Source: Pholis gunnellus
Lineage: Eukaryota > Chordata > Actinopteri > Perciformes > Pholidae
DNA length: 64,000 nucleotides
Reading direction: 5' to 3'
Assembly (NCBI GenBank): GCA_910591455.2
Contig: OU342814.1
Span: 18,933,768-18,997,767 of the forward strand
Shown here: in pieces, positions 44,046 through 58,849 of the stretch
How the letters are laid out: the number at the start of each line of letters is the position of its first letter
Numbering within the stretch: the stretch's first letter is position 1
Notes under the pieces: generated by a model
Told to the model about the DNA's origin: nothing
Seen by the model: the letters and a program-made list of their open reading frames with translations, nothing else
Database searches by the model: none
Translations under genes and position numbers: made by a program

Positions 44046-45974
44046 CTGTCAACAAAAAACAAAATCACATCATTGTGGGGCCAGAGAGGAACTCTTGCAA
44101 CATACCAGTCCGTCTGGAAAAAAGATCTGGAAGACATGATCAAGTTGGGACACATTTTAAAACTAGCTACAGAGATACAAACTACAGGACTAAATAGGCA
44201 AATTAAATATTTGTAAATAAATATTCTATATTTATGCATTTTAAATATTCTGTAACAAGCACACATAGGCCTGCACACACAAAAACACACGAAGTAAAAA
44301 GAGTGTAGTCCATGCTACTGTGTGTAGCCTACTGGGGTATTAATAAGGTTACGCCATATTTACACTATAGCCATATCTATATGCATTATGATCCAATGCT
44401 TGGTCTAATGATTTATTAATGGATGCAGACAACAACTAAGTCATTGGAATAATAATTTCACTGAACCTGCATTAAGTGTCTGTGTTTAGGGCGAACTAAT
44501 TTAACCTGTGGGTAAACTCGCCTCAGTAGACTTTACGTCTGAATAAATGACAGCTCCAATTATTGCTAAACGTGTGCTTGTCGCGTATGGCGTATAGTTA
44601 ATTTGTTTGCAGTGGTGAGTAAGGATTTTTCTCAGTGGGAAGACATGATTTACGTGGAGCTTTCCGCCCGAATTAGTGGCCAGAGGGTGAAAGAAGACAC
44701 CGACCGAGCGAACACCTGACTTAAACACGTCTCCCAGACCTCTGCCTGCTTGAGTAACTTCCCAACTTTGAAATGTACAAACGAGTCCTAATGAAATGTC
44801 TACCAGTCTGATAATACACATGCAGGACGCCACATCAATATACACCGCAAAACAACTTTTCAATGTGTTCTGAGGTGTTTTCTTCTACATCTATGTTCCC
44901 TCCAGTATCTGGAGGGTTAAAACTGGTTGTTTTTTTCTCTGATCCTAATGTCAAAGTGAAATTTCATGTTATGAGGAGTGTGATTAAAACATAAAAGTGG
45001 CATAAATGCACTTTTATAACCTTGTAATTTACCTGACGACAAGCCTTTAATTTTCTGCCTTTCAACTTTTACGCGCGGCCTGCACCATTATCACAAACAC
45101 ACGAGCAACAACGGGACGTGAGTTTACTGAAGCCAAAACTAAGAAAAGGTGCCTGTTTGTAATATAATTTCCCACCAATAGACGCATAAGCGTGAAGAGA
45201 ACTGGAGCGATTAGTCAAGAACTGAAAATATAGTAATATTTGGCCAGAGCGTTAAACTGCCAGATGTAGGTCAACAAATCATATTGCACAGTCACGCCAA
45301 AGAAACACTGGCTGTTTGTGCCCGTTTTAAATACAATTCCTGTATATTTTTGCTTGCTCTCATAATCTTAGAAATAGTAGGAGTAAAAGTAATTTAAGTG
45401 TCTCTGACTCTTACCTTTCCTTTGCCTCCGCTGCTCGGTCTCGCTGCCGTCGGTTTTTGAACCAGTTGCTGACCTGCGTGGTGGTGAGTCCCGTGGCCTC
45501 GGCCAGCTCTCTCTTCTCCCGCGGGGATGGGTAAGGGTTGTGGGTGTACCACTCCCGGAGGACGCTCCTGCTCTTCTCCTTGAAGCAGTAGCTCGTCTCT
45601 TCTCCGTCCCAGATGGAGCGAGGCAGTGGGAACTTTCTCCGGACGCGGTACTTCCCCACGGCGCCGAGTGGACGGCCTCTCAACTTCTCCGCCTCGATGT
45701 AGTGCGCTTTAAGCCACAGCTGCTGCAGCTTCGGGTGGTTGTGCGGCGAGAACTGGTGGCTCTCCAGGATTTTATAGAGCTCTCGGAAGTTCCCCCGGTG
45801 GAACGCGACCACGGCTTTCGCTTTGAGGACGCTCTCATTTTTGTGGAGGTGTTCGCACGCCGGGAGGGACCAGAGGAAGCGCCCCAGCCGCTCGATGTTC
45901 CCCCCTTGCTGGAGAACTTCGCAAACACACGCAACTTGCTCCTGCGTAAAACCAAACGTCGGAAGCATGGACAT
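43733..45974 (-). CDS. six2: Homeobox protein Six2 (exon 1 45415-45974, exon 2 43733-44045)
   Basis: Nuclear SIX-family transcription factor. In vertebrates Six2 keeps nephron progenitors undifferentiated and acts in craniofacial and other mesenchyme, usually with EYA co-activators. Exons of 560 and 313 nt encode 290 aa, close to human SIX2 (291). SIX domain at about residues 9-119; homeodomain at about 120-181, with QVSNWFKNRRQR at 167-178. After the homeodomain come ENNENSN and an S/P/H-rich tail with a histidine cluster (267-270), ending ILNPMSSNLVDLGS, which identifies Six2 rather than Six1. The start is the ATG at 45974 (GCCATGTCC, a good context); the frame extends upstream to 45992 only through a TTG. 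Splice sites are GAAAG|GTAAGA and TTGACAG|GGAAAAC, splitting the Arg187 codon as in six3. It lies convergent to six3. The tail reads as the teleost six2a type, but paralog assignment is inference. Confidence 0.97.
44046..45414 (-). other. six2 intron
   Basis: 1,369-bp intron with a consensus donor GTAAGA. The part at 44510-44860 is high-complexity (GACAGCTCCAATTATTGC near 44549, TTTACGTGGAGC near 44650) and may hold an intronic enhancer. The remainder is AT-rich. Confidence 0.88.
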
Positions 45975-46540
45975 GGCGACAACGTAAATCAATAGAGATT
46001 ATATTGTGCCTTAGTTCCACGTCTCCCCTCTCAGTCTCACATTAAATCAAAACGCGTTAAGTCCACAAGCGACAAAAGGTCCCCAAAAAGAGCAACCTAA
46101 AACTTAAAACAGCCCCAGGTTAGGTATAATATCCAACTGCGTATTGTGGAGTAAACTCAAGTCCATTCAGCCATGCAAAACCCCAGGCGACAAATCCTCA
46201 TGTAGTTGGTGAGAAAGAGAGAAAGTTGCTTCTCCTTCAGCGGTCCTCCTCCACCTTTTCTATACCGTTTCAACATAACCTACTCCCGGAGACCGGGCTC
46301 GCTGGCTCGTTTTAATAATATTATTCTAAACTGGCAAGACAAGCGATTATATGAACTCTGATTGGTCGGTTATCTGACCCGGGGATGGTGAGGATAAGAC
46401 AATAGCCTTAGTCAAATTATTTGCCATGGTTACGCTGTCACTCAAAGTAACCTGATATGCTTTGAGGTGGCTCCCTGGCAAAGTCGACCCGATTGTTCCC
46501 GTCACGACCAGCCCGCCTACCAATAGAAATGTTGCTCGGA
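45975..46540 (-). promoter_or_regulatory. six2: six2 promoter and 5' UTR region
   Basis: Upstream of the six2 start, read on the - strand: a TATA-like TATAGAAAA (about 46256-46264), the palindrome AATAATATTATT (46314-46325), a CCAAT box (GATTGG on + near 46351), GATA-like words (46370-46400) and a second CCAAT on + near 46520. The CCAAT-to-TATA order and spacing fit a transcription start near 46230 and a 5' UTR of roughly 250 bp. The region is free of repeats. The start site is inferred. Confidence 0.5.
46460..46473 (+). promoter_or_regulatory. CTCF-like motif, + orientation, upstream of six2
   Basis: CTTTGAGGTGGCTC retains the AGGTGGC core but differs at three other positions. It lies about 490 bp upstream of the six2 start codon. 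Confidence 0.28.
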
Positions 46541-48170
<1,630 letters not shown>

Positions 48171-48439
48171 TCCTGTCTCCTCCGGCAGACCTGTTTCAGC
48201 TCCACCAGACTCCCCTCCAGAGAGAAAATTAGCTGCTAACGCTTGTTGATGGCAGTGTGAAATTATATTTGAAATTATTAATAACAATAACGATGGCATT
48301 ATTATAATCAATTTCATATAATTCCATTATTTCATTATTATAGTAGTTATTATTGTTTAGTATTTAATAGGCACAATGTCATGTGCAGATTACAATTTCA
48401 TATTTTCTAAAAATAAGTTGCAAATAAATATCAGCTGCA
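48171..48439. other. Intergenic, nothing identified
   Basis: AT-rich, with ATT/TTA-rich stretches. No gene. Confidence 0.4.
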
Positions 48440-48850
48440 CATTTAAAGCCCAATGCGCTCCATACAATCTCAGGGGTATAAAAACTAATTGAATCATCGG
48501 CTGATTCACTTTTGCTTCAGATCGGGGTACATTTCTTCCCTCTGTTCAGGCCTTTTTTTTAATGCGATGACCAAATTCATCTAAATCGTGGCTGTTTAAA
48601 CATAATTATTAGTGCAATTATAAAGTTAGTTTATCAGCAGAGACGAGGAGTCCTGTAAGAGGAGCCTGATCCCTGTTTCCGTGTTGTGTTCCTCCTTTTG
48701 TTTAATAAATTGACTGGGGTTTCGCCTGAAGCGCAGTTCGGAGAGTATTACGGCATTAAGCTGACTGATGGTAATCGTCTTGGGACCGGGGACTCGCCTG
48801 AAATGGATAGTGAGGAAAACAAGGAAGCGATTTATAGGCTACACACAGTT
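48440..48850. promoter_or_regulatory. Candidate regulatory block with a TATA-like word
   Basis: GGGGTATAAAAACTAATTG (TATA-like at 48477), AATCATCGGCTGATTCAC near 48494, and a direct repeat TCGCCTGAA (about 48722 and 48794). High-complexity, repeat-free. It could be an enhancer of six2 or a minor promoter; no downstream coding frame is recognised. Confidence 0.27.
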
Positions 48851-49489
48851 TACAGTTTAAACAAGAACATCCTAGAATGGATGCGTTTTATTCCCTCATA
48901 AAATAAAAAAAGGAGCTAATAAAAATATGACGAAGCCATGCATCATAATAACACTGAATGTAGTTTGATTTGTTGACTTCGATTCAGACTGCTCGTAATA
49001 ATAAGAGAAAGCTCGAGCGAGACCGTTGAGTGAAAATATGACCACCCGCAACAGTTTGGCAGACGAGACATTTAAAAACCTATTTCAGATTAACATATCA
49101 TCTCCATCGATCTAGCGCGCGCGGACACATACTCTAAACGCCTCGTAAGTGAGCCTAAAACACACGTGGGGCTCTCCCACTTTTGAAAAAGATGCTGCAA
49201 TTACGCTCACAGTGGTCACACTATATTCCATGAGGTTATGTAAATGTCACAAACTGTCTCAAAAATCCATTGTAATGCATTATAGTTTACCTGCATTTAC
49301 AGACTGAAAACAATCTTACAAGGCTGTTATTGACAAATAACATGCAGGTGTTGCTTTATCTAATTATGTTTTTCTTCACTTCAGCTTTAACCGTTGCCCT
49401 GTGCCCCTGCTGTCAGCAGTGGTTGCATAAAGGCCTATACGTTTATAGTCCATCCCTAACCAACTCTGTCATAAGTCACTTGAATTATT
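48851..49489. other. Intergenic, nothing identified
   Basis: No gene or repeat family. Short CpG patch near 49113-49145. Confidence 0.4.
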
Positions 49490-49760
49490 TTGGGGAATGA
49501 CAAGCGCAGATGTAACCAAAATAGGGTTTGGAGCCTTATATCTCCAGATGGGTTTCTGCGGGGGTCTCATTAGATGTTATTCTGATGGGATAATACACTG
49601 TTGGAGCATGAATGTTTGTATAACAAGCTGCTATCATCTCACTTTGCTGCATGACAGGTACAATTTTATACTCAATGCCAACGATAAAATCAGCATGGAT
49701 AGAGTTATGGGATAAAATCTTATTCAATCTTTGATGTGAAAAAGTTTGAGATAACCCCTT
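49490..49760. promoter_or_regulatory. Candidate conserved regulatory block
   Basis: Repeat-free, very even base composition, with GGTCTCATTAGATG near 49563, GATGGGATAATACACTG near 49583 and TATGGGATAAAATC near 49707. The two GGGATAA words are 121 bp apart. Texture-based call. Confidence 0.33.
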
Positions 49761-49879
49761 CCTGAAGAAACCGTCCCACTCGTCCTGTTGACATGTCTCA
49801 ATCGACACCCGCTCACTCAGCTCAGTCTGTGTTGCCCAAAGATAAGCTCTACTTATTCAACTATAAAGCATCCCATTAG

Positions 49880-50260
49880 AAAGCAACAAGCCACTTCCAA
49901 AGAGAGGATATGTCAGAGAAAACACAAGATAGTGCAAGCAATTCAAATGTGAAAACAGATATGAAGCATCTTCGTTGTGGGCCTACTCGTGGTAACAAGA
50001 ACTGCTGGTTGTGTGCACCGGCAGTGACAGGGCAAATCGGGGTCCCATGAGTGGCCCGTGACAGTGTTTGTAAACCACTTGTTTCCACGGATCAGTTTGA
50101 TCAGAGGGCTCTGGCTCTGAAACGGTAATTATTACGGCCGCTGATGAATGGAGATCGCCTTTCCCCTAATAGCCAAACCCCTATTTTCACAACCTCCCAC
50201 CGCTCACCTCGGCCGCTCTCCACCACGACCTGCACTAATTGAGCTGATTGTTGCAAGATG
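49880..50260. promoter_or_regulatory. Strong candidate conserved regulatory block
   Basis: High-complexity stretch with GATCAGTTTGATCAGAGGG near 50091 (tandem GATCAG) and the palindromic homeodomain site GTAATTATTAC (50125-50135). Further on lie CCGCTGATGAATGGAG near 50139 and CACTAATTGAGCTGATTG near 50233. It has no repeats and is 4 kb upstream of six2. Among the best enhancer candidates on the six2 side by eye. Conservation untested. Confidence 0.38.
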
Positions 50261-51404
50261 TGTGTTTTGGTGTGTGTTGCAAAGCTTATGTGTCAGAGTG
50301 GGGGCTTTTATTCTGTAAGGCTGACCTGAGACAAGCACAACAAGGGGTTGATGAGTAACATTCTTTCGGACAGACATCCAAATGTTGGGCAGAGAGAGAG
50401 AGAAATTATTAAAGCCAGAACCTCTGTGTCTGTACCGGTTAAAAGGATATGAATGAGGGTCTATCCAATAATTGGTTGTTTACATCTATCTTGTTACCCC
50501 AGAGGCCGGGGCTAGAGCAAGGAGGAGATTTCAATAAACCGCAGAGGCAAGCAGCAGGGAGGGGTGTGTGTGTGTGTGTGTGTGTTGTCTTCATTTCCAG
50601 AAGGCTCTGACCGGTCGGTAGGTTCATCAGATAGGACGGTTTACATTTCAAGCCCACTCTAGAATATATAGACCTGCACAAAACGCAACAATTTCACAGG
50701 CAGTTAAAAGGTGAGTCAAGCATCACCTTCAGTTGATCATCACATAGAAAAGGCAATAAAAAGGCAATAATTTCTATCTTTTTCTTCTTGACAGCTTTCC
50801 CACATGCAGCCTACTTATAGTATGAATTTAGCATAAAAGAGGTCATGCAAATGTTCTACCAACACAGTTTGAATACAACTTACATTCAATTTAATGTATA
50901 CCACATTTGTCATATTTTTAAATAGCAAGTGAAGCATCCATAATTTAGTCTTCTTCAGGATGAAAACGCTTCTGAGAGTCTGACTATAACAACAATAACG
51001 TACTTACTTATAATGTAATGTAAATTAATAAATATCTATAGAATAGTATAGTAGTCTTTGTGCTATGTCACCAAACAAGACAAACTTGTATTATTGTATC
51101 ATTCACAAAATCTGCAGCATTGGCTAAAACCACTTGCATTTAACTTTCACATAATTGCAATCTGCATTTTGTGGAGTGAAGAGGACAAATTAAAAGCCTT
51201 AATTAAGCACAGCCTGTGCCCTCATACAGCTACATCTATTACTCACTGGCAAAAAACACACACCAATACCCCACTGCCCACCCACAACCACCACACTGCT
51301 GTGGAACTAATTTACACTCCACTTGCAGCTGGCCTGAGCACTGGAGCAAACAGCAACAAGTGTCTGTTTTTCTACAAGGCTGGTCATTGGAGCTGATGAG
51401 TAGC

Positions 51405-51439
<35 letters not shown>

Positions 51440-53214
51440 AAGAGAGAGTGAGAGAAAGAGAGAGACGCTTGCTGCTGAGGTTAATATATTCGATCAATCA
51501 CTCCATTTGATTCCTGTTTATTTTCAGGAGTCGCACGGTCTTTTCAGCCGCACACTGAGCCCTTTATGCGCTGCCAAGGCGTTTCCCCTCAACCACTAAG
51601 ACCGTACAGCATGCATTCGGCAGTAATTTAGAGAGGAGAAGGGCTCCAGCACTTCTCAGATATTTCACGGTTCCTAACCTTTATGGTGAAATCCCCTCAG
51701 ACCTGTCTCTCGTCAAACCCGCAGTGTGCAGACATGCAGGTATATGAGCTTCACACGTACACTGATTTATGTCAACGCTGTGGGCTTGTTTTAAATGACT
51801 GCAAGCACACTCCAGTGAGAAATTATGTATTATTATCGTCTACAATTTGGCAAATGGTGCACAGGGCAAAGTGTGCCGCCTCTCTCCATGCATGCGTTTT
51901 CTTTTGTACAAGCTTATAGGCTGTATGCTTTCACTGTGATTTTTTTGTTGCCTAAACTGGTTGGACCGGCAACAAATAGCACACCTTACTCTCTACAGTA
52001 TGCTTAATCTTATTAACACGCTAACAAGTTTTAGTTTGTTTGGAGTTTCACGTGCAGATGGTTTGTAATGCTGCACATTGACAATGAATCAAAAGCTAAC
52101 TACAGCTTAACCTGATCCTTTGTAGTATTTTGATACGGCGAACAACTCAGGAACCACCATGAGACCAATATGTAGGATCAGATAAACCTCGGCCTGCTCT
52201 GCATCAAAGGACACAGAAGGCCGGGTTGCATAATCAGATCATGATAACACATTGCCTCTGATCATGTAACATCTGAACTAGCAAATAAATGCCACTTTTG
52301 GCCAGAAACATGAGGGAAGAGTTTGCCCCACCCCTAAAACAAAAAAAAAGAGGACTTGTCTATGAAATCACAATGTTATGTCAGTGTGAATAAGGCCAGA
52401 GCTGGGATCACAACTTATTTTGGAAACTGGTTTTACTCAAACAGAAAAAGGAAGCATGGAGACATAAAACAACAACATGCCAAATTACCCACACAGAGCT
52501 CTGCAGCTGAAGTGCAGCTTTCACGGTTCGTCCGCTTACGTTATTTACTCTCAGAAAACATGGAGGATTGTCTTGAAATCAAATCTTCAGTATCATGTGT
52601 GAGTCTTATTCATCTTACAGTATAGTATTTCTTTACATGCAACTCAAGCTTTTTACGTATAGCAATGGCTTAATGTTTTTCCCTCATGCAACATTTTTCC
52701 TTTTTTACAGAGCTGGAACTCGTATGTCAGGAAAGAATTTATTAAAAGCGACCCGCAGTAATTAGCAATGTGCTAATGCTTGAATTTGTATCCATTCCTG
52801 TATGCAGGGTTTTTACAACACTTTGTGGTTTCACTTGAAACACAGGCTTGACCCCGTGTCACCGGCCATGTGGGCAGTAAATAGTTCCACGATAGAGTCA
52901 GTGGTTGTAGTGATACTGTACGGTAGAGAAAAGTCTTTTTATACATCATACTACATGGTGTTTTTATGGCATGAAGATGGTTGACCATGAAGTTTTGGTC
53001 ATGACATTTGTTGCTTTGTTTGAAGAGTTTCACTTTTTCTGATTGGCCTCTGTGTGTAGGTTGAAAAGAGCTGCGTATGTTGCTATATCTTTTAATATAC
53101 ATGTTAAAATGTATTTCTATCAATACACTTATTGTTATTATGACGTAAAACACATTTTTTAAATGAATGATTGCAATTTATTGACTGCTACATTGCAACA
53201 TTTGACAAACAATA
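50261..53214. other. Intergenic, nothing identified
   Basis: TG microsatellites at 50562-50585 and 51402-51433 (the latter followed by GA-rich DNA). A short imperfect direct repeat of GATCATGATAAC / GATCATGTAAC lies near 52236-52271. No gene or known repeat family. Confidence 0.45.
51402..51433. repeat. (TG)n microsatellite
   Basis: About 32 bp of uninterrupted TG. Confidence 0.95.
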
Positions 53215-53458
53215 TATTTTGCTTGACGCTAGCATGAATGACATTTGTTATCGCACAATGACAATGCTAACATGCCGATGTTAGGTAGGTTTAAAGTTAA
53301 ACATGTTCATTATTTTAGTTTAGTGTGTTAGCATGCTTATATTTGTGGATTAGCATTAAACACAAAAGACAGCTGAGGCTCATGGGAATGTCATTAGCTT
53401 TGACCTGAGACTGGTGACGTTATAGGAAAAGTCATATAATCCCCAAAGTTATGACTTT

Positions 53459-53483
53459 GGGGGGGGGGGGGGGGGGGGGGGGG
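53459..53483. repeat. Poly(G) run inside the dispersed repeat
   Basis: About 25 consecutive G, without the TG array that precedes the G runs at 6842 and 28643. Confidence 0.95.
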
Positions 53484-53537
53484 TGCATCAACTCTGAGTC
53501 GTTGTCAAGACATTTCACTTAAAACCACAAATGTCAA

Positions 53538-53551
53538 CCACATGGTGGCGC
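53538..53551 (+). promoter_or_regulatory. CTCF-like motif carried by a repeat unit, + orientation
   Basis: CCACATGGTGGCGC matches the CTCF consensus at 13 of 14 positions (T instead of A at position 6). It is part of the conserved start of the repeat unit, so other genomic copies may carry it too. Confidence 0.38.
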
Positions 53552-54109
53552 TAAAGAAAAAAGTTGGGTTCACCAAAGTCTATATGATACATCATTTGGG
53601 AACCATGAATGTCTGTACAAAAGTTGATGCCAATCCATCCAGTAGATGTTGAGATATTTCACAGGATAAGTGAAAACTTTCATCTGCTTGTGGTGCTAGA
53701 GGACAAGTCAAAACGATCACCAATGTCATTAGAATTCATCCTCTGGGCACCATGAATGTACCATGCTCATGGCACATCATCCACAATATGTTTCTCTTAA
53801 AAAAACAACAAGTCAACCTGCTGGTAATGCTCGAGAATAAGTCAGAGAATCCCTAAATACAGTAGGATGTGTCCTCTAGACACCATCAACGTCTGTACAA
53901 ACCACAAAAAGAGAAGGGTATCATTCTCATCATTGCTTGTTGGAGTTGCTGCCTCGTCTTTATAGTACAGCTTTTACTTTGATCTTTTTACAGTTTTTAT
54001 GCATTACATGTTTAATTCAAGCTCTACAAACCCCATTTCCACTCTAAAGCCTCCAAGAAATCCCATTAATAATGTGTCTACTTTCATCGTCTAAATGATT
54101 TCTCTCTCA

Positions 54110-54400
54110 TTAAATCAAACCATCCATCAAACGGTTTGCTGTACTCTGCTCACTATTAGGCATAATATGAGATGCTGTGAAGATGAAGGCAAGTGTTTGC
54201 TTTGTAAATAGAAGCGTGGCACGGTGCATCACTCATTTGTTTTTATATGGAAGAATTGGATTTCATGATTGCTTTTTAATTCTGCCTGCAGGGTATATTA
54301 AATGCCTGCAAACCTCTGAACACTTTGTCCAGGAAACTAACAATTATAGTCAATCTGAACATATGGCAACCACAGCTATTTGAGAGAAAAGATGGGGCTT
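54110..54400. promoter_or_regulatory. Candidate conserved regulatory block
   Basis: Repeat-free, high-complexity stretch with CACTATTAGGCATAATATG near 54151, GATTTCATGATTGC near 54258 and CTTTTTAATTCTGCCTGC near 54272. Texture-based call. Confidence 0.32.
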
Positions 54401-56549
54401 AGGCGGAGGAACTGCCTCATGCATCATAACACTTTACTAAGGTTTAGTTTCTCCATATAGCGTTACTGTTTATGCCAGTGATTCAATATTCAAGCCAGAG
54501 TATAGATCACGATGTAACACTATATTTACAGCAAATGTTATTTGCACACCGCGATAATAGCATAACATTTCAAAAGTATAAAACATTTCAAAGATGTCTC
54601 TTAGTAAGGGGATATCTTTAAACGGGTTGTTACTACACTTAGCCTGATCTCACAGAGTATTTGTGCAAAACGTATGTACATCTTCTCTGCCCACATTTAT
54701 TCCGCCGGTACCTTTTGCAGCTTCTTTAAGTCCTTCAGCCACTGCTGGCTAAAGCTCAAATAGCCTGAGATTTTTTAGCGATTTTGAAAAAAACCTCAAT
54801 CCAACATTACTATACTATGTTCATAAACTGTTATAAATGTATATGGGACTATCAAGCCTAGGGTTTTACAGTAGTTGTGTCATCCATTCATCCATATATT
54901 ATATTGTCACTTAAATCAGGATCACAATGGCAATGGAGCCAGCATTATTATAGCCTTATTATTAACAACTTCATCCACCTTGTCATGAAGGCTCTCAAAG
55001 GGATCTCAGGCCAGCAGGAGACACCAGTTCCTCCAGCACAGCCCTGTCTCTCAAAATAACTTTTCAAATACAACACACATAATGTTACCAAGAGCAGAAA
55101 TATTTATCCTGAACACACCTACAAAACATTTGCTGTCAACAATTTGTGTTTGCTTTGCCTACAGTGGCCGCTCTTGGCAACACAAACGATTGTGGTCTTG
55201 GTTTATAAAAATAGTCAATACTGAGACAGGAAGCCTTGAATTTAATACTTAACCAGATCCGCAATTTTTCCATGATGTTAAAACAAACATCACATGGGAT
55301 GCAAACCTCTGTCCCTGTTCGCCAAAATATCCATGTTGACCTCCTCTACTCAACTTCTACACAGTGGCTACAACATCATACGTCCTGAATTGAAAAAAGA
55401 CATTGCCACTAAACATAATTCAGACAGCAGAGCAGCAGTTTAACCATTGAGGCCTTCTCAGGTCTTCACCAATCACAACTAAACCCAACAAAATACTTCT
55501 GTTTCTTTAATATCTGTTCTGTTAGTGAGTGTCTGAAGAAGGACTGACCTCTGAAGTGAGAGTTTGTTTTGTGGGTCAGCTCTCTTTACCACCATGGACC
55601 AACACAGTATGTTGGAGGTTATGACTAAAGCACACGCGTCCGTATTTCTTCTGTATAGAAGTCAAATAAGTAGTCAAATAATCCTGCGTAGCGTTGCCAT
55701 CTGCATCTGCAACTATTCATTTGTGCTTAGTTTCCCTGAGAGTGTAGTGGTTTACTCTGAGACCACCAAGACAAAGTCCACGACGCGCCGATAATGATAT
55801 ACAGCACAGACCCAAAGCTTTTCATACCAGCTCTGGGGGTCATCTTTAGTGAAGACGTGCCTGACGGCGTACAGGGGGATGATGAGCGTTCACACAAGCA
55901 GAAAGAGGGGGATTACTGTCAATTGCTCCCAAATTGCAATAATACCCGCTGCCGGGCCACCCACACATGCGCTGAGAGACAAGTGATAAATTGCTACATA
56001 TGTCCATTCCACAGTGGCAACTCCACCAGCACACTGCCCACAACGGTCTCCATTCTTTCACAGTGTGACATGTGGAAACAAGTGCAATGGCTCTTACTGT
56101 AAGAGGCATTGAAAATCTAAAATGTTGACTTGGATAATGTTCAACATAGACAGCTGTTTCATTACTTTAATATGTGCTATCAGGCTAAATATCTTGGTAA
56201 ACATGGTATATCCGTCTCTAAATCAGTAGCTTTTTCGGGAGCCTAGAATAACAAGCTGAATTACTGTTTGAATCTCTGACAGTTCACAAATCAAATATGA
56301 TCATCACCATGTTTATCTTGTGTTTTAAAATGACTTATTCCCTTTTGGTACAGTCATTTATCATTTTAAACCATTTATGTGCACCTAACAGTTGCTAGTT
56401 TAAACAATGATACTACATTTTTATTAACATTGCAGCCCATGTCGTACTGAACAGCAAAGAATTCCACCACACATGTTTTTTTTTTTTATCCACCTAAATA
56501 CAAAATCATATTTTGAAACTAAACCCTTCAATGTGTTCTCGTGTAGGAA
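54401..56549. other. Intergenic, nothing firmly identified
   Basis: No supportable gene. The segment 55795-56040 has unusually open frames on both strands (see rejected items), but one shows an internal stop and none matches a known family. Otherwise AT-moderate single-copy-looking DNA; T-run near 56476. Confidence 0.4.
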
Positions 56550-56790
56550 TACACGGTAATTAGTTCTGATCATATCATTCCTCTGCGTAAGAGCCGAGCA
56601 GATGGCTAATCCAGTCCCAGTATCTAATCAGAGCAGTCATTCTAATGACGGGATAATTTCATAAGAGGCCTTTGTCTCAGAATATTCAGGAGCAGCATGG
56701 GGGAGATCGGAGATATTCATCACCAGCACAGATTGGAAACAGGCCCTAATAAATGACACATTTGCTTCCTGCCAGTCCGTGTTAGAGGAA
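56550..56790. promoter_or_regulatory. Candidate conserved regulatory block
   Basis: High-complexity and repeat-free. It has GATGGCTAATCCAG near 56601 (PITX/OTX-like TAATCC), TATCTAATCAGAGCAG near 56620, GTCATTCTAATGACGGG near 56636 (inverted GTCATT/AATGAC) and a CTCF-like CGAGCAGATGGCTA (56595-56608, +). Texture-based call. Confidence 0.35.
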
Positions 56791-58096
<1,306 letters not shown>

Positions 58097-58419
58097 AGGG
58101 CTGCAAACTTTCATTATTGATTAGTCTGTTGAATATTTAATAGATTATAATCAATAAATAGTTCATAAAATGTACAAAAAAAGTGTAGAAAATGGCTATC
58201 TCAATTTCTAGAGCCCAAGATAAAGTCTTCAAATGTCTTGTTTTGTCTGACCAACAGTCCAAAACACGAAAATATTCCATATAAAATAATATAAAACAGA
58301 AAAAAGCAAATCCTCAAAAATGAGAAGCCAGAGACAAAGAATATTTTGCATTTTTGCTTGTAGATGACTCAATTGATTAATTAATATAGTTCCTGAATCT
58401 CGACTACTGTTCTAGCCCT
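58097..58419 (+). mobile_element. Dispersed teleost repeat, AGGGCTGCAA family, + orientation
   Basis: Begins AGGGCTGCAAACTTTCATT and ends CTACTGTTCTAGCCCT, so AGGGCT/AGCCCT form short terminal inverted repeats. Internal phrases (AGAGCCCAAGATAAAGTCTT, AAATGTCTTGTTTTGTCTGA, CCAACAGTCCAAAACAC, TTGATTAATTAATAT) match a short non-coding repeat I recognise as widespread in percomorph fish. 323 bp, no coding capacity. An inverted relative lies at 61590-61896. Confidence 0.75.
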
Positions 58420-58849
58420 CATTTTCAATAATCAAGATCATATTATTGTTTGACCAACAACTGAACATTTTCAAGCCAATTGTAACAAGAAGGTAACAAA
58501 CTGATATATTAAGGATCTTTGTGTTACTTAACAATGGAAACAGGTCATTCCACTGAATATCAATTTGATCCATTTATATGTGATTTTGCATCCATTTGCC
58601 ATATTATCCTGCACTGAATACGTAGATAATAAAACACAATTGTATCATACTGATTTTAGCTATATCGCCCAAACTGTCCAATTTAATAACTTTTCTTGAT
58701 AGTTCAAACATACCGCTGGTTGTAAAAACGGGATGGTTTTGTAAGTCATGGCCTATATGGTTGATGAATTCAATCTGAATCAATATGAGTTTGACTTTCA
58801 TGCGTGCCAGTAATCAGGTTTTTTTCTTCTTTTTTGGTGAAATTAGGTG
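58420..58849. other. Intergenic, AT-rich
   Basis: Nothing identified. Confidence 0.4.

Larger units (their letters stand above)
53215..53910 (+). mobile_element. Dispersed percomorph repeat with internal tandem units
   Basis: The 5' part (ACAATGACAATGCTAACATG near 53256, GTGTTAGCATGCTTATATTT near 53325, AGCTGAGGCTCATGGGAATG near 53372) matches a repeat I know as very common in percomorph fish. The 3' part consists of about four diverged units of roughly 115 bp, each with a GGTGGCGCTA-like start, a GATCACCAA-like middle and a CACCATGAATGTCTGTACAA-like end. No coding capacity. A G-run (53459-53483) interrupts one unit. Family name not determined. Confidence 0.72.

Noticed and set aside
45975..45992. 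N-terminal extension of six2 by six codons
   Set aside because: The upstream codon is TTG, not ATG; the conserved vertebrate start is the ATG at 45974.
45540..45995. 151-codon + strand frame opposite six2 exon 1
   Set aside because: Antisense shadow of the GC-rich SIX-domain coding sequence.
55795..56109. Region open in several frames. On the - strand one frame reads hydrophobic, protein-like stretches of about 58 and 45 codons separated by a single stop.
   Set aside because: No family recognised, an internal stop, no clear splice sites joining the pieces, and overlapping frames on both strands. A decayed exon is possible but cannot be supported; a translated search would decide.
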